Shown here: piece after piece, positions 42,059-51,552 of the stretch | Numbering within the stretch: the first letter of the stretch is position 1 | Layout: the number at the start of each line of letters is the position of its first letter | NCBI GenBank assembly: GCA_050304615.1 | Contig: JBNLDW010000015.1 | Location: 1-64,000, forward strand | Direction: 5' to 3' | Origin: CBFDBF01 sp050304615 | GTDB lineage: Bacteria; Pseudomonadota; Gammaproteobacteria; Chromatiales; Chromatiaceae | Length of the DNA: 64,000 nucleotides | Translations under genes and position numbers: made by a program | Notes under the pieces: generated by a model | Database searches by the model: none | The model's input: the letters and a program-made list of their open reading frames with translations, nothing else | Told to the model about the DNA's origin: nothing

Positions 42059-42668
42059 TCTCTACCCCTCGCACAAATGCTTCAATCTTGGCACCATCCT
42101 TTACCCCCTTCTCCAACTCTACACCACCACTCACATCTACTGCATATGGCCGTACCTGGCGCACCGCCTGCCCTACGTTATCCGGGGTCAGCCCCCCAGC
42201 CAGGATGATAGATGAGGCCATGGCGGCGGGAATGGTACCCCAATCGAAGGTGATGCCGGTACCTCCCCACTCACTCTTTTTGTAGCTATCCAGCAAGAGG
42301 CCACTGGCCCCGGAGTAACGCTCCTGCTCATGCTGCAGATCAACACCGTCACCCATACGTATCGCCTTGATGTAGGGTCGGCCATGTCCCTCACAATCCT
42401 CCGGACTCTCATCACCGTGAAACTGTAACAGGTCGATACGAGTTGCCTCCAAAGTCTCACCAATCTCTTGGCGCGTCGCATTCACAAACAACCCGACAAC
42501 CGTCACAAACGGTGGCAGTGCCTCCACGATCTCAACCGCCTGCGGCACGCTTACCGCCCGCGAGCTGGGTGGATAGAAGACCAGGCCAATGGCATCTACA
42601 CCATGGCGCACTGCCGCCAATCCATCCTCAGGACGAGTAATTCCGCAGATTTTGATCCTGGTTCTCAT
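42036..42668 (-). CDS. trpF: Phosphoribosylanthranilate isomerase
   Basis: 210 residues, a single TIM barrel. The start RIKICGITRPEDG carries the catalytic Cys and DVSGGVELEKGVKD the late phosphate loop with its Asp. It is separate from trpC here, as in pseudomonads, and lies in the order truA-trpF-trpB-trpA. trpE, D, G and C are not in the window. Confidence 0.97.
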   Translation of the reverse strand: MRTRIKICGITRPEDGLAAVRHGVDAIGLVFYPPSSRAVSVPQAVEIVEALPPFVTVVGLFVNATRQEIGETLEATRIDLLQFHGDESPEDCEGHGRPYIKAIRMGDGVDLQHEQERYSGASGLLLDSYKKSEWGGTGITFDWGTIPAAMASSIILAGGLTPDNVGQAVRQVRPYAVDVSGGVELEKGVKDGAKIEAFVRGVESGDREES

Positions 42669-42718
42669 AACTGGTTAAAGATACAGGATAGTGCCAACTT
42701 GAGAAAGCTCAGAGCGCC

Positions 42719-43486
42719 TCATAGAGGTGGATTTTCCGGTAACTGAAACTCTGGCGGATACTCCACCCGGATAAGATAGAGCCCATCTGGTGGCGCAGTT
42801 ACCCCACCCATGGTGCGATCCCGATATTCCAGCACCTGCCTGCTCCACTCCACCGGGCGCTCACCCTGGCCGATAGTAATCAATACCCCGGCAATATTTC
42901 TGACCATATGGTGCAAAAAGGCATTGGCGCTGATATCTATGGTGATTATCTCCCCATCCCTTCTGATATCCAGCTTGTGCACACTACGAACCGGACTCTT
43001 GGCCTGACAACCTAGGGCACGATAGGAGGAGAAGTCATGGGTTCCAACCAGACAACAACTCGCCTGCTGCATCCTTTCCTCATCCAAGGGACGGTGTATC
43101 CACACTGCCCTGTTGTGCCATATAGCAGAGCGGGTCATACGGTTGAGGATGACATATCTATAGCTGCGGCCGAGGGCGGAGAAACGGGCGTGAAAACTGT
43201 CTGCAACCGGCACCGCCCAATGTACACTGATATCACTCGGCAGATTTACGTTGGCACCAAGAATCCAGTTTCTACTACTTCTCTCGGCCGTGGTATCAAA
43301 GTGTACTACCTGCCCCAACCCATGCACCCCGGCATCTGTGCGCCCGGCACACTGCACCCTGACCTGGTGGGCAGCGACCTTTGATAGCGCCTCCTCCAGC
43401 CTCTCCTGAACCGTATCTACATCACCCTGGGCCTGCCACCCATGGAATGCAGATCCGGCATATTCCACACCCATCGCTATACGCAT
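42719..43486 (-). CDS. truA: tRNA pseudouridine synthase A
   Basis: 255 residues. Catalytic Asp in AGRTDAGVHGLGQVVHF; FLHHMVRNIAGVL and YRYVILNR are further conserved blocks. It makes pseudouridine at positions 38-40 of tRNA anticodon stems. It lies between fimV (93 bases) and trpF (50 bases). Confidence 0.97.
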   Translation of the reverse strand: MRIAMGVEYAGSAFHGWQAQGDVDTVQERLEEALSKVAAHQVRVQCAGRTDAGVHGLGQVVHFDTTAERSSRNWILGANVNLPSDISVHWAVPVADSFHARFSALGRSYRYVILNRMTRSAIWHNRAVWIHRPLDEERMQQASCCLVGTHDFSSYRALGCQAKSPVRSVHKLDIRRDGEIITIDISANAFLHHMVRNIAGVLITIGQGERPVEWSRQVLEYRDRTMGGVTAPPDGLYLIRVEYPPEFQLPENPPL

Positions 43487-43578
43487 TATTGGCCTGTTTA
43501 AAGCAAGTGAAACAGAGAAGGCGCACCAGTGTGCGCCTCCCCATAAACATCTGTACCTCTGATCGCTGATCTATTATA

Positions 43579-46431
43579 TCAGGATATCTGATCCTTTAAC
43601 TTCTGGGCCTCGGCCTTCTGGCTATCATTACCTTCAGCCAACACCTCATCCAGGATATCTTTAGCGCCGTCTGGGTCACCCATATCCATATAGGCACGGG
43701 CTAGATCAATTTTGGTATCAACCTCTCCAGCCTCATCCACATCCAGGGATACCAACTCGGACTCGGATAGATCGGTAAGAATCGAGGCATCTGGATCATC
43801 ACCTGATGACATCTCAACCAGCATCTCTGAGTCATCATCTAGACCAGAGAGATCAAGATCATCAATTACATCATCCGCTTCCTCTTCATCCGGCGCCATT
43901 TCACCGATATTGAGAGTAGTCTCCTCGGCTGCATCCATTTCAGCGACATTATTGCTTAGATTTATTTCTTCTGAGGACAAACCGGCTGCCTCTTCGGCAT
44001 CAAGTTCAGCAGCGATGCTATCCAGATCAAAATCATCTAGTTCATCTTGCCCATCATCTGCTTGCCCAGCTGCCCCATGCAGAGGCTCTACACCAGCAAA
44101 CATAGGATGATCTGAGACCAGGGTTTTACCCATGGAGAGAATTCTGTTCCAGGCCGCAGCATCACTCTTCTCTACAGCCGTACCTGCAGACTCTTCTACT
44201 AACTTGACAAAACCATCCCCATCTTTGAGTGCGTAGAGGATATCGAACAGTTTGTGCTGCAGGAGATGCCTGCTTGGATCTTTATCGATCGCCTGCCGAA
44301 TAAGATCTTCTGCCTGTTGATAGCGCCCATATGAGATATAAACATCCGCCTCTGATAGAGGATCCACCTCACCAGTCTCATCCTGTAGCGCATCTATATC
44401 ACTGGGCGAAAAATCACTCAGGAAGGAGGTATCTTCAGTATGACCACCTGGTCCTTCAACCACCTCTTCCAGAGTTGACTCAACGGAATTCATACTCCTG
44501 CTGCTATCCAGCAGAATACTCTCTTCAAAATTGCCACCGTCACCACCGCCACGGCGCTTGATCAACCAAATCAACAGTAATAGGACTATCAGTATCCCAC
44601 CACCTATAGTCAGCATTGATGTACTGCCCAAAAGACCCGCAATAAATCCTGGCTCTTCCAGCGGCTCCGGCTTTACTCTGGCTGGAGGCGGTGCTATCGG
44701 CTTAGCCTGAGCTGCTGGCAACTGGCTCTCTACAGGAGGAGGTGGCGCTATAGGGGTAACTGCGGATACCGGCGGCTCAGCCTCTACAGGCGGTGCTTTA
44801 GGTTCTGCCTCAATCTCTGATATCTGGCTCTCTACTGGCGGTGTTAGCGGGGCTACTTCTATTCCCGGAGCCTCACCCTCTGCTGTAGGTGTTGCCTCAA
44901 TCTCCACAGGTGATACTACAGATTCCTCTTCTGCTGCCACAGGCGGCGCCTCTTCTGCGACTGCCTCGACCTCCGCAGGAGGTGTTGCCGACTCATCTTC
45001 TGCTATCGCTGTCTCTGCCGCATTCGCTTGCAACTGGGCAAGTTGGTCACTCCTCAGGGTAATCAGTCGTTGTAGATCACTAATCTGCCCTTCCAGATCG
45101 TCCACCCGCGACTGGAGTTCTCCACCCTCTTGTTTGGTGCTCTCTAGCTCTTCTTGGGCAAGCACTAACTCTTGCGTCAAACGCGCTACTGTTTCTTTTG
45201 CAGCATCGCCTTCGCTTGGTCCGGCCTCACCTTCACCCTCTGGGCGTGCAGTTGCAATCTTTAGTTCCGCCTCTGGAATGGGCTCTTTTTCAATCTTGTC
45301 GGCAGCCACTTCAGCAACAGGTTTATCCTGCTCTACAGGGGCTGCATCCTCTTTGGCAGTCGCTGCATCTTCCTGTTTAGCTGGAGGAGTCTCCTCTTTG
45401 GCAACAGTCGTATCTTTATCTTTTTCTGCTGCATCCGTATCCTCTGTACTGGCAGCCTGCTCTGCTGGGGCTTCCTTTTCCTCTGCTACTACAGGTGCTG
45501 CCTCCCTCTTGGCTGCCATCCATATATCTACATGCTCACGGTACTGGTTATTGGCATCTGAAATCTCAATCGCCAGGGCATCATCACCCTCTGGGATCCG
45601 AAGTATCTCGCCTGCCTTTAGATTGTTTATATTGTTGCCGAAAAAAGCCTTACGGTTGGCATGATAGATCGCCATCATAAGCTGTTTATCGGTCACCCCT
45701 TTAATCCTGGAGCGGGTAACTATGCCCCACAGGGTATCCCCTCTTACTACCGAGTAATCTCCAGTAACAGTATCGCCGGCCCAGGCAACATCTTCAGCGG
45801 CAACAGCTGAACTAGATGGCGCAGGTTTAGCTGGTGGCGGCACAACCGCAGCCTCTGGTTTAGCTTCTGGTTCTGGTTCCGGCTGTGACTGTGACTGTGG
45901 TTGTGGCTCTGGTTTTGACTCAACCACTGGTGGTGGAGTTACAGGAGGTGGGGTGTCAACCATCTTTGGGGGAGGCGGCAGATCAGGATCAGGGGCAACC
46001 TTTGGTGCCTCTACCGGTGCAGGCTTACGCCCAAGGGTCACTGGCGGATCCAGTAGCACCGTGTACTCACGAACCAACTTTCCTTTAGGCCAATTGGCTT
46101 CAATCAGAAAATTGAGGAATGGCTCACGCACAGGTTCAAGGGTAGTGACATGAAGAACCGCGCTACCATCCGGCAGACGCTCCGCCTTAAAACGCAATCT
46201 TGAGAGGAGAAATGTGCGCTCCACACCGGCACGCGCAAACGCCTCTGGTGAGGCTAAAGTTACTCTGACATCGGCAATCCCACCCTTTTCTACCGACAGC
46301 AGATCTATGTCCGCATTGAGATTCTGATTCAGCGCTGAATGCAGTTGAATATCACCCAACCCAAGCGCCTGAGCACCAGTCGATACCAGCGACAGTATCA
46401 GAACCGATAACATAGTGCATCTGCGGACCAT
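43579..46431 (-). CDS. fimV: FimV family pilus/motility hub protein
   Basis: About 950 residues from the ATG at 46431; a GGGGGAG ribosome site precedes it and the product starts with a signal peptide (MVRRCTMLSVLILSLVSTGAQALG). Order: FimV N-terminal domain (LGDIQLHSALNQNLNADIDL), Pro-rich linker, LysM-like domain (VVRGDTLWGIVTRSRI), long acidic Ala/Glu/Pro linker with a coiled coil, one transmembrane helix (MLTIGGGILIVLLLLIWLI), acidic cytoplasmic part with TPR, and the C-terminal FimV domain (DTKIDLARAYMDMGDPDGA). In Pseudomonas FimV organises type IV pili and cAMP signalling at the cell pole. asd lies upstream, truA downstream. Confidence 0.95.
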   Translation of the reverse strand: MVRRCTMLSVLILSLVSTGAQALGLGDIQLHSALNQNLNADIDLLSVEKGGIADVRVTLASPEAFARAGVERTFLLSRLRFKAERLPDGSAVLHVTTLEPVREPFLNFLIEANWPKGKLVREYTVLLDPPVTLGRKPAPVEAPKVAPDPDLPPPPKMVDTPPPVTPPPVVESKPEPQPQSQSQPEPEPEAKPEAAVVPPPAKPAPSSSAVAAEDVAWAGDTVTGDYSVVRGDTLWGIVTRSRIKGVTDKQLMMAIYHANRKAFFGNNINNLKAGEILRIPEGDDALAIEISDANNQYREHVDIWMAAKREAAPVVAEEKEAPAEQAASTEDTDAAEKDKDTTVAKEETPPAKQEDAATAKEDAAPVEQDKPVAEVAADKIEKEPIPEAELKIATARPEGEGEAGPSEGDAAKETVARLTQELVLAQEELESTKQEGGELQSRVDDLEGQISDLQRLITLRSDQLAQLQANAAETAIAEDESATPPAEVEAVAEEAPPVAAEEESVVSPVEIEATPTAEGEAPGIEVAPLTPPVESQISEIEAEPKAPPVEAEPPVSAVTPIAPPPPVESQLPAAQAKPIAPPPARVKPEPLEEPGFIAGLLGSTSMLTIGGGILIVLLLLIWLIKRRGGGDGGNFEESILLDSSRSMNSVESTLEEVVEGPGGHTEDTSFLSDFSPSDIDALQDETGEVDPLSEADVYISYGRYQQAEDLIRQAIDKDPSRHLLQHKLFDILYALKDGDGFVKLVEESAGTAVEKSDAAAWNRILSMGKTLVSDHPMFAGVEPLHGAAGQADDGQDELDDFDLDSIAAELDAEEAAGLSSEEINLSNNVAEMDAAEETTLNIGEMAPDEEEADDVIDDLDLSGLDDDSEMLVEMSSGDDPDASILTDLSESELVSLDVDEAGEVDTKIDLARAYMDMGDPDGAKDILDEVLAEGNDSQKAEAQKLKDQIS

Positions 46432-46785
46432 ATCTCCCCCTAAATCTTGTGCAGCCCGTTCCCTATTCCTAAAAATCCTAAAATAGGACAACCGCCATTA
46501 CTACAGAGTAGTGTTTATATCCTATTAAACCTCTTAACTCAATATGTTCAGAGCAAAAGATAGAATGAACTTAACGTTTTCCCGCTAACTATAGCTTATA
46601 AATGACTTTTTACCAAAATTTCAACGCATTTAACACCGTTTATTAGCAGATATTTGTGAATGTTGTCCAATAATGCCAAAAATATGGCATCTACAAGTCA
46701 AGGAGCACGTCGAGTTTATTCCTGCATGCAGAAATAATCCTGGAGGCGTTACACCAGACACGCCCCTGGAGGAGAAAGATATCTG
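46432..46785. other. 354-base intergenic region between asd and fimV
   Basis: No gene seen. A+T-rich; it presumably carries the fimV promoter. Small hairpins such as TGCCAAAAATATGGCA near 46673-46688 and GGCGT...ACGCC near 46746-46766, the latter possibly weak termination for neighbouring transcripts. No strong terminator with a T-run. Confidence 0.5.
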
Positions 46786-47901
46786 TTACTCCTGAAGCAG
46801 AATACGCAGCATGCGGCGTAGCGGTTCGGCCGCTCCCCACAGTAGTTGGTCACCCACAGTAAAGGCGGAAAGATACTTGTCTCCCATGGATAACTTGCGC
46901 AGACGTCCGACCGGCACATTAAGGGTTCCAGTCACTGCTGCCGGAGTCAGTTCCTGGACAGTTAACTCACGCTCGTTGGGAATCACCTTAACCCAGCTAT
47001 TAGCAGTTGCCAGGATATCTTCAATCTCAGCAACTGGAAGATCACGGGTAAGCTTTATGGTAAGCGCCTGGCTATGTGAACGCATGGCACCGATACGGAC
47101 GCAAAGGCCATCGATGGGCACTGGGTTATCCTCTCTCCCTAAAATTTTGTTGCTCTCCACCCCGCCCTTCCACTCTTCACGGCTCTGGCCATTTTCCAGT
47201 TGCCGGTCGATCCAGGGGATAAGGCTACCCGCAAGAGGTACTCCAAAATTATCGGTTGGGTGGCCAGAACTGCACAGTTCGGCCGTCACCATCCGGTCGA
47301 TATCCAGGATCGCAGATGATGGATCAGCCAACTGCGTCTTTACCACCTGATGCAGCGCCCCCATCTGTGACAGCAGTTCCCGCATATTCTTTGCTCCAGC
47401 CCCAGAGGCTGCTTGATAGGTCATGGAGGTAGCCCACTCCACCAGCCCAGCACGAAACAACCCTCCCAGCGCCATCAACATCAGGCTGACTGTACAGTTA
47501 CCACCGATATAGTTCTTTACCCCGGCCTGCACCGACTCCTTGATCAGATCAGCATTGACCGGATCTAGAACAATTACGCTATCGCTCTCCATCCGCAGGG
47601 TGGAGGCCGCGTCGATCCAGTAACCACCCCAACCCTCGGCCCTTAGCCGGGGAAATATTTCGGAGGTATAATCACCGCCCTGGCAAGATACAATCGCATC
47701 CATCTGCTTGAGCGCCTCAATATCCGTAGCGTCCAGCAGTGGTGGCAGATCAAGGCCAATATCGGGACCAGCCTGACCCACTTGAGAGGTGGTAAAAAAG
47801 GAAGGCTCTGCGATGAGGTCAAAATCACCCTCTGCCAACATACGCTCCATCAGGACCGAACCGACCATCCCACGCCAACCTACAAAACCTACGCGTTGCA
47901 T
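46786..47901 (-). CDS. asd: Aspartate-semialdehyde dehydrogenase
   Basis: 371 residues. NADP-binding start VGFVGWRGMVGSVLMERM; catalytic Cys in GGNCTVSLMLMALGG; later His in a RIGAMRSHSQALTIKL block. It reduces aspartyl phosphate to the semialdehyde used for lysine, threonine and methionine. It lies 29 bases downstream of leuB in the leuC-leuD-leuB-asd order. Confidence 0.97.
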   Translation of the reverse strand: MQRVGFVGWRGMVGSVLMERMLAEGDFDLIAEPSFFTTSQVGQAGPDIGLDLPPLLDATDIEALKQMDAIVSCQGGDYTSEIFPRLRAEGWGGYWIDAASTLRMESDSVIVLDPVNADLIKESVQAGVKNYIGGNCTVSLMLMALGGLFRAGLVEWATSMTYQAASGAGAKNMRELLSQMGALHQVVKTQLADPSSAILDIDRMVTAELCSSGHPTDNFGVPLAGSLIPWIDRQLENGQSREEWKGGVESNKILGREDNPVPIDGLCVRIGAMRSHSQALTIKLTRDLPVAEIEDILATANSWVKVIPNERELTVQELTPAAVTGTLNVPVGRLRKLSMGDKYLSAFTVGDQLLWGAAEPLRRMLRILLQE

Positions 47902-47930
47902 ATCTATTCTCTTTAAAATTTCTGCTTAAG

Positions 47931-49007
47931 TTACTGCAGCGCCGCAACCACGGCATCACCCATGGCTACAGTGCCAACCTGCTGCATCCCGTCAGACATA
48001 ATATCCTGGGTACGCAGACCCTGATCCAAAACGCTGTTCACCGCCTGTTCAATCTTGCTTGCCAACTCCGGCTCATCCAGAGAGTAACGCAACATCATGG
48101 CTACCGAGATGATGGTGGCCAGTGGGTTGGCGATACCCTTGCCGGCAATATCCGGGGCAGAACCATGAATAGGTTCGTACATACCCTTGCCGTCTGCATC
48201 CAGAGAGGCGGATGGCAACATACCGATAGAGCCGGTCAACATGGCAGCACAATCAGATAGGATGTCACCAAACAAATTGCCGGTCACCATTACATCAAAC
48301 TGTTTAGGCCACTTGACCAACTGCATGGCGGCGTTATCTACATACATATGTGACAACTCCACATCGGGATAGTCAGCCCCAACCTTTATCGTCACATCAC
48401 GCCACAGCTCGGTGACCTCCAGTACATTGGCCTTGTCCACAGAACAGACCCTGCAGTCACGTTTCATGGCAATATCCATGGCTACACGGACGATACGATC
48501 CACCTCTGACTCTCTATAGACCAGAGTATTAAAACCCTCGCGTTCACCACCATCAAGCTCACGTATCCCACGCGGCTGTCCAAAATAGATGCCGCCGGTC
48601 AGCTCTCTGACGATCATTATGTCGAGACCTGAAACCACCTCATCCTTCAGTGTAGATGCTGCAGCCAATTGCGGATACAAGATAGCAGGACGCAGGTTGG
48701 CAAACAGCCCAAGCTCCTTACGCAACCCCAGTAGCCCACGTTCCGGACGTACCGAGTAGTCGAGGGACTCCCACTTGAGGCCACCCACTGCACCAAGCAG
48801 CACGGCGTCAGCCTCCCTTGCCAGATCCAGGGTCTCCTCCGGCAGGGGTGAACCGGTGGCGTCATAAGCAGTTCCACCCACCAGGGCATTACTCAGCTCA
48901 ACCTTCAAACCGAAATTATCCTGCAGGCACTCTATTACCTTGACCGCCTCAACCATTATCTCCTGCCCGATACCGTCACCCGGCAGTACTAGAATCTTTT
49001 TACTCAT
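47931..49007 (-). CDS. leuB: 3-isopropylmalate dehydrogenase
   Basis: 358 residues. Isocitrate/isopropylmalate dehydrogenase family: VLPGDGIGQEIM at the start, RELTGGIYFGQPRG with the substrate-binding Arg/Tyr region, and HGSAPDIAGKGIANP for NAD binding. It oxidises 3-isopropylmalate in leucine synthesis. The leuD-leuB gap contains a dispersed repeat at 49079-49150. Confidence 0.97.
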   Translation of the reverse strand: MSKKILVLPGDGIGQEIMVEAVKVIECLQDNFGLKVELSNALVGGTAYDATGSPLPEETLDLAREADAVLLGAVGGLKWESLDYSVRPERGLLGLRKELGLFANLRPAILYPQLAAASTLKDEVVSGLDIMIVRELTGGIYFGQPRGIRELDGGEREGFNTLVYRESEVDRIVRVAMDIAMKRDCRVCSVDKANVLEVTELWRDVTIKVGADYPDVELSHMYVDNAAMQLVKWPKQFDVMVTGNLFGDILSDCAAMLTGSIGMLPSASLDADGKGMYEPIHGSAPDIAGKGIANPLATIISVAMMLRYSLDEPELASKIEQAVNSVLDQGLRTQDIMSDGMQQVGTVAMGDAVVAALQ

Positions 49008-49078
49008 AATTATTCCTTAATTTTGTTTATTATACCGCACGAAACTTTCGTTTACTGCTATCTGATAAATAGGAATGC

Positions 49079-49150
49079 AACGCAGAGGTGCAAAGTCGCA
49101 GAGAAGACAACTGCGATAGTAAATCTTTGCATCTTTGCGTTCTCCGCGTT
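49079..49150. repeat. Dispersed AACGCAGAGG-type inverted repeat in leuD-leuB gap
   Basis: It starts AACGCAGAGGTGCAAAGTCG and ends CATCTTTGCGTTCTCCGCGTT. The ends are complementary, so it can form a long imperfect hairpin. A second unit is at 49843-49985. No gene in the gap. Confidence 0.8.
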
Positions 49151-49174
49151 AAATCTCGATCTTTCCGACCAATA

Positions 49175-49816
49175 CTAATCCTCGAAGACCCACGGGGCCT
49201 GTTCCCGCCGCTGTTGTTCAAATGCCTTGATCTCTTCACTGTGCTGCAGGGTAAGGCCAATATCATCCAGTCCTTCTAACAGACAGTGTTTACGGAACTC
49301 GTCCACCTCAAATGATATAACCTCACCGCCGACTGGTCGCAACTCCTGGGATTCCAGATCCACCTCCATCTCCAGTGCCTTGTCACCAGACGCCTGTCGA
49401 AACAGATCATCTACTACCGCACTATCCAACTTGATAGGCAAGATACCATTCTTAAAGCTGTTGCTGAAAAAGATATCGGCAAAACTTGGCGCGATGATGA
49501 CCCGAAAGCCAAAATCAGCCAACGCCCAGGGTGCGTGTTCACGTGAGGAACCGCAACCGAAATTATCCCGTGCCAACAATACCTGGGCTTGCTGGTAACG
49601 CTTATCATTCAGCACAAAACTAGTATTGAGAGGTCGGTTGGTGCAATCCATATCCGGCTCTCCCTGATCCAGATAGCGCCACTCATCGAACAGGTATGGC
49701 CCGAAACCTGTGCGTCTGATTGATTTTAAAAACTGCTTTGGAATAATTGCATCGGTATCTACATTAGCACGATCCAACGGGGCTACCACACCCTTAAAAC
49801 TCTCAAATTTATCCAT
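49175..49816 (-). CDS. leuD: 3-isopropylmalate dehydratase small subunit
   Basis: 213 residues. Blocks: VVAPLDRANVDTDAIIPKQ, GPYLFDEWRYL and NFGCGSSREHAPWAL. With LeuC it isomerises 2- to 3-isopropylmalate. Full length. It is separated from leuC by 199 bases filled mainly with a repeat, which is unusual for a tightly coupled pair. Confidence 0.97.
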   Translation of the reverse strand: MDKFESFKGVVAPLDRANVDTDAIIPKQFLKSIRRTGFGPYLFDEWRYLDQGEPDMDCTNRPLNTSFVLNDKRYQQAQVLLARDNFGCGSSREHAPWALADFGFRVIIAPSFADIFFSNSFKNGILPIKLDSAVVDDLFRQASGDKALEMEVDLESQELRPVGGEVISFEVDEFRKHCLLEGLDDIGLTLQHSEEIKAFEQQRREQAPWVFED

Positions 49817-49842
49817 TTCTCTCTCCTACTTCGTATTCAATC

Positions 49843-49985
49843 GCAAAGGACGTAAAGTCGCAGAGGCGCAAATAAATTTATTGAAAACACACAACATATC
49901 TTTCCGATATCGTTGCCTAGAAATCCAAACTCACTTTGCATTAATACTCTCTGCGTCTTTGCGCCTTTGCGTTATCCGCGTTAAA
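49843..49985. repeat. Dispersed AACGCAGAGG-type inverted repeat in leuC-leuD gap
   Basis: It starts GCAAAGGACGTAAAGTCGCA and ends TTTGCGTTATCCGCGTTAA. It is related to the unit at 49079-49150 by both ends, with a longer unrelated centre. It may fold in the leu mRNA. Confidence 0.78.
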
Positions 49986-50015
49986 CCTCAATGCTGCTTA
50001 GTGCGTAAATAACAG

Positions 50016-51419
50016 TTACAACTCCCGCACATCTGTAAAGCGACCGGTCACTGCAGCAGCAACCGCCATCGCCGGACTCATCAGATGGGTACGTCCACCC
50101 TGTCCCTGCCGCCCCTCAAAGTTACGGTTAGAGGTAGAGGCACACCGCTCTCCAGGTTTCAGGCGATCCGCATTCATCGCCAGGCACATGGAACAGCCAG
50201 GCTCGCGCCACTCAAAACCGGCCTCGATAAAGATCTTGTCCAGGCCATCCGCCTCGGCCTGCTGCTTTACCAGACCAGAACCTGGAACCACCAGTGCCTG
50301 GACTATGTTGGCGGCCACCTTGCGGCCCTTGGCCACGGCAGCAGCGGCACGTAGATCCTCAATCCGGCCATTGGTGCAGGAGCCGATAAAGACGTGATCA
50401 GGAGTGATATCAGTAATCAACATCCCTGCCTCCAGCCCCATATACTCCAGGGCACGGCGCATCCCATCCGCCTTTTGCTGATCGCTCTCGGCATCTGGGT
50501 CTGGCACCCTGCCAGTCACGGGCAGCACCATCTCTGGCGAAGTTCCCCAAGTGACCTGTGGCTCGATCGTGGCGGCATCAATCTCGATCACCTGGTCAAA
50601 TTTGGCGTCGGCATCACTATGGAGCTGTTTCCACGACTCTACCGCCTGCTCCCACTGTTCGGCCGTGGGGGCATAAGGACGCCCATGTACATAGTCAATA
50701 GTCTTCTCATCCACCGCTACCAGACCAGCCCGCGCACCCGCCTCAATCGCCATGTTACAGACACTCATCCGCCCCTCCATCGAGAGGTTTCGAATTGCCT
50801 CACCGGCAAACTCAATGACATAGCCGGTTCCACCAGCGGTGCCAATCCGACCAATCACCTCAAGTATGACATCCTTACCTGTGACCCTGGGACCGAGCTT
50901 GCCCTCCACATTCACCAGCATGCTCTTGGATTTCTTCTGGATCAGGCACTGGGTAGCCAGTACATGTTCCACCTCGGAGGTGCCGATCCCAAAGGCCAGG
51001 GCACCAAAGGCACCGTGGGTGGCAGTATGTGAGTCTCCACATACCACCGTCATACCCGGCAGGATGGCCCCCTGCTCCGGCCCCATGACATGCACCACCC
51101 CCTGACGGATATCATCCATACCAAACTCGGTGATCCCAAACTCCTTGCAGTTATTCCCCAGGGTCTCAACTTGCAGGCGAGCCACAGGGTCAGTGATACC
51201 TGAGGCCCGTCCCAGGGTCGGTACATTATGATCTGGGGTAGCTATAGTGGCGCCTGGTCGCCATGGCCTGCGCCCAGAGATACGCAGCCCCTCAAAGGCC
51301 TGAGGTGAGGTCACCTCATGCACCAGTTGTCTGTCTATATAGAGCAGCCCGGTACCATCCTCATCACTGCGCACCAGATGCCCTTCCCAAAGTTTGTCAT
51401 AGAGGGTTTTTGCACTCAT
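50016..51419 (-). CDS. leuC: 3-isopropylmalate dehydratase large subunit
   Basis: 467 residues from the ATG at 51419 (AGGAG 8 bases upstream; product MSAKTLYDKLWEGHLV); a longer frame to 51470 is less likely. The aconitase-type iron-sulfur ligands are in VFIGSCTNGRIEDLRAA and PGCSMCLAMN; GDSHTATHGAFGALAFGIG is the active-site block. First gene of leuC-leuD-leuB. A perfect dyad lies 69 bases upstream at 51488-51519. Confidence 0.97.
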   Translation of the reverse strand: MSAKTLYDKLWEGHLVRSDEDGTGLLYIDRQLVHEVTSPQAFEGLRISGRRPWRPGATIATPDHNVPTLGRASGITDPVARLQVETLGNNCKEFGITEFGMDDIRQGVVHVMGPEQGAILPGMTVVCGDSHTATHGAFGALAFGIGTSEVEHVLATQCLIQKKSKSMLVNVEGKLGPRVTGKDVILEVIGRIGTAGGTGYVIEFAGEAIRNLSMEGRMSVCNMAIEAGARAGLVAVDEKTIDYVHGRPYAPTAEQWEQAVESWKQLHSDADAKFDQVIEIDAATIEPQVTWGTSPEMVLPVTGRVPDPDAESDQQKADGMRRALEYMGLEAGMLITDITPDHVFIGSCTNGRIEDLRAAAAVAKGRKVAANIVQALVVPGSGLVKQQAEADGLDKIFIEAGFEWREPGCSMCLAMNADRLKPGERCASTSNRNFEGRQGQGGRTHLMSPAMAVAAAVTGRFTDVREL

Positions 51420-51487
51420 GTTCCAGCTCCTGCCTAATGTGTTTAATCTAAACCTGCAATCACTGTGCACTATATTAGGCCCACGCT

Positions 51488-51519
51488 AAATATAAAACAA
51501 ATTCATCTTTTTTATATTT
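51488..51519. promoter_or_regulatory. Perfect 10-base inverted repeat, candidate operator between leuC and the LysR gene
   Basis: AAATATAAAA (51488-51497) and TTTTATATTT (51510-51519) are exact reverse complements with a 12-base spacer. The position between divergent leuC and a LysR gene is typical for a LysR-type binding site. Sequence is A+T-rich, so a promoter element may overlap. Confidence 0.6.
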
Positions 51520-51552
51520 TGTATTCTTATATGGAATGATATACTCAGGGCC

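Noticed and set aside
43712..45664. Ser/Ala-rich plus-strand frames opposite fimV
   Set aside because: They arise from the biased acidic Ala/Glu/Pro coding of fimV and show no independent signals.
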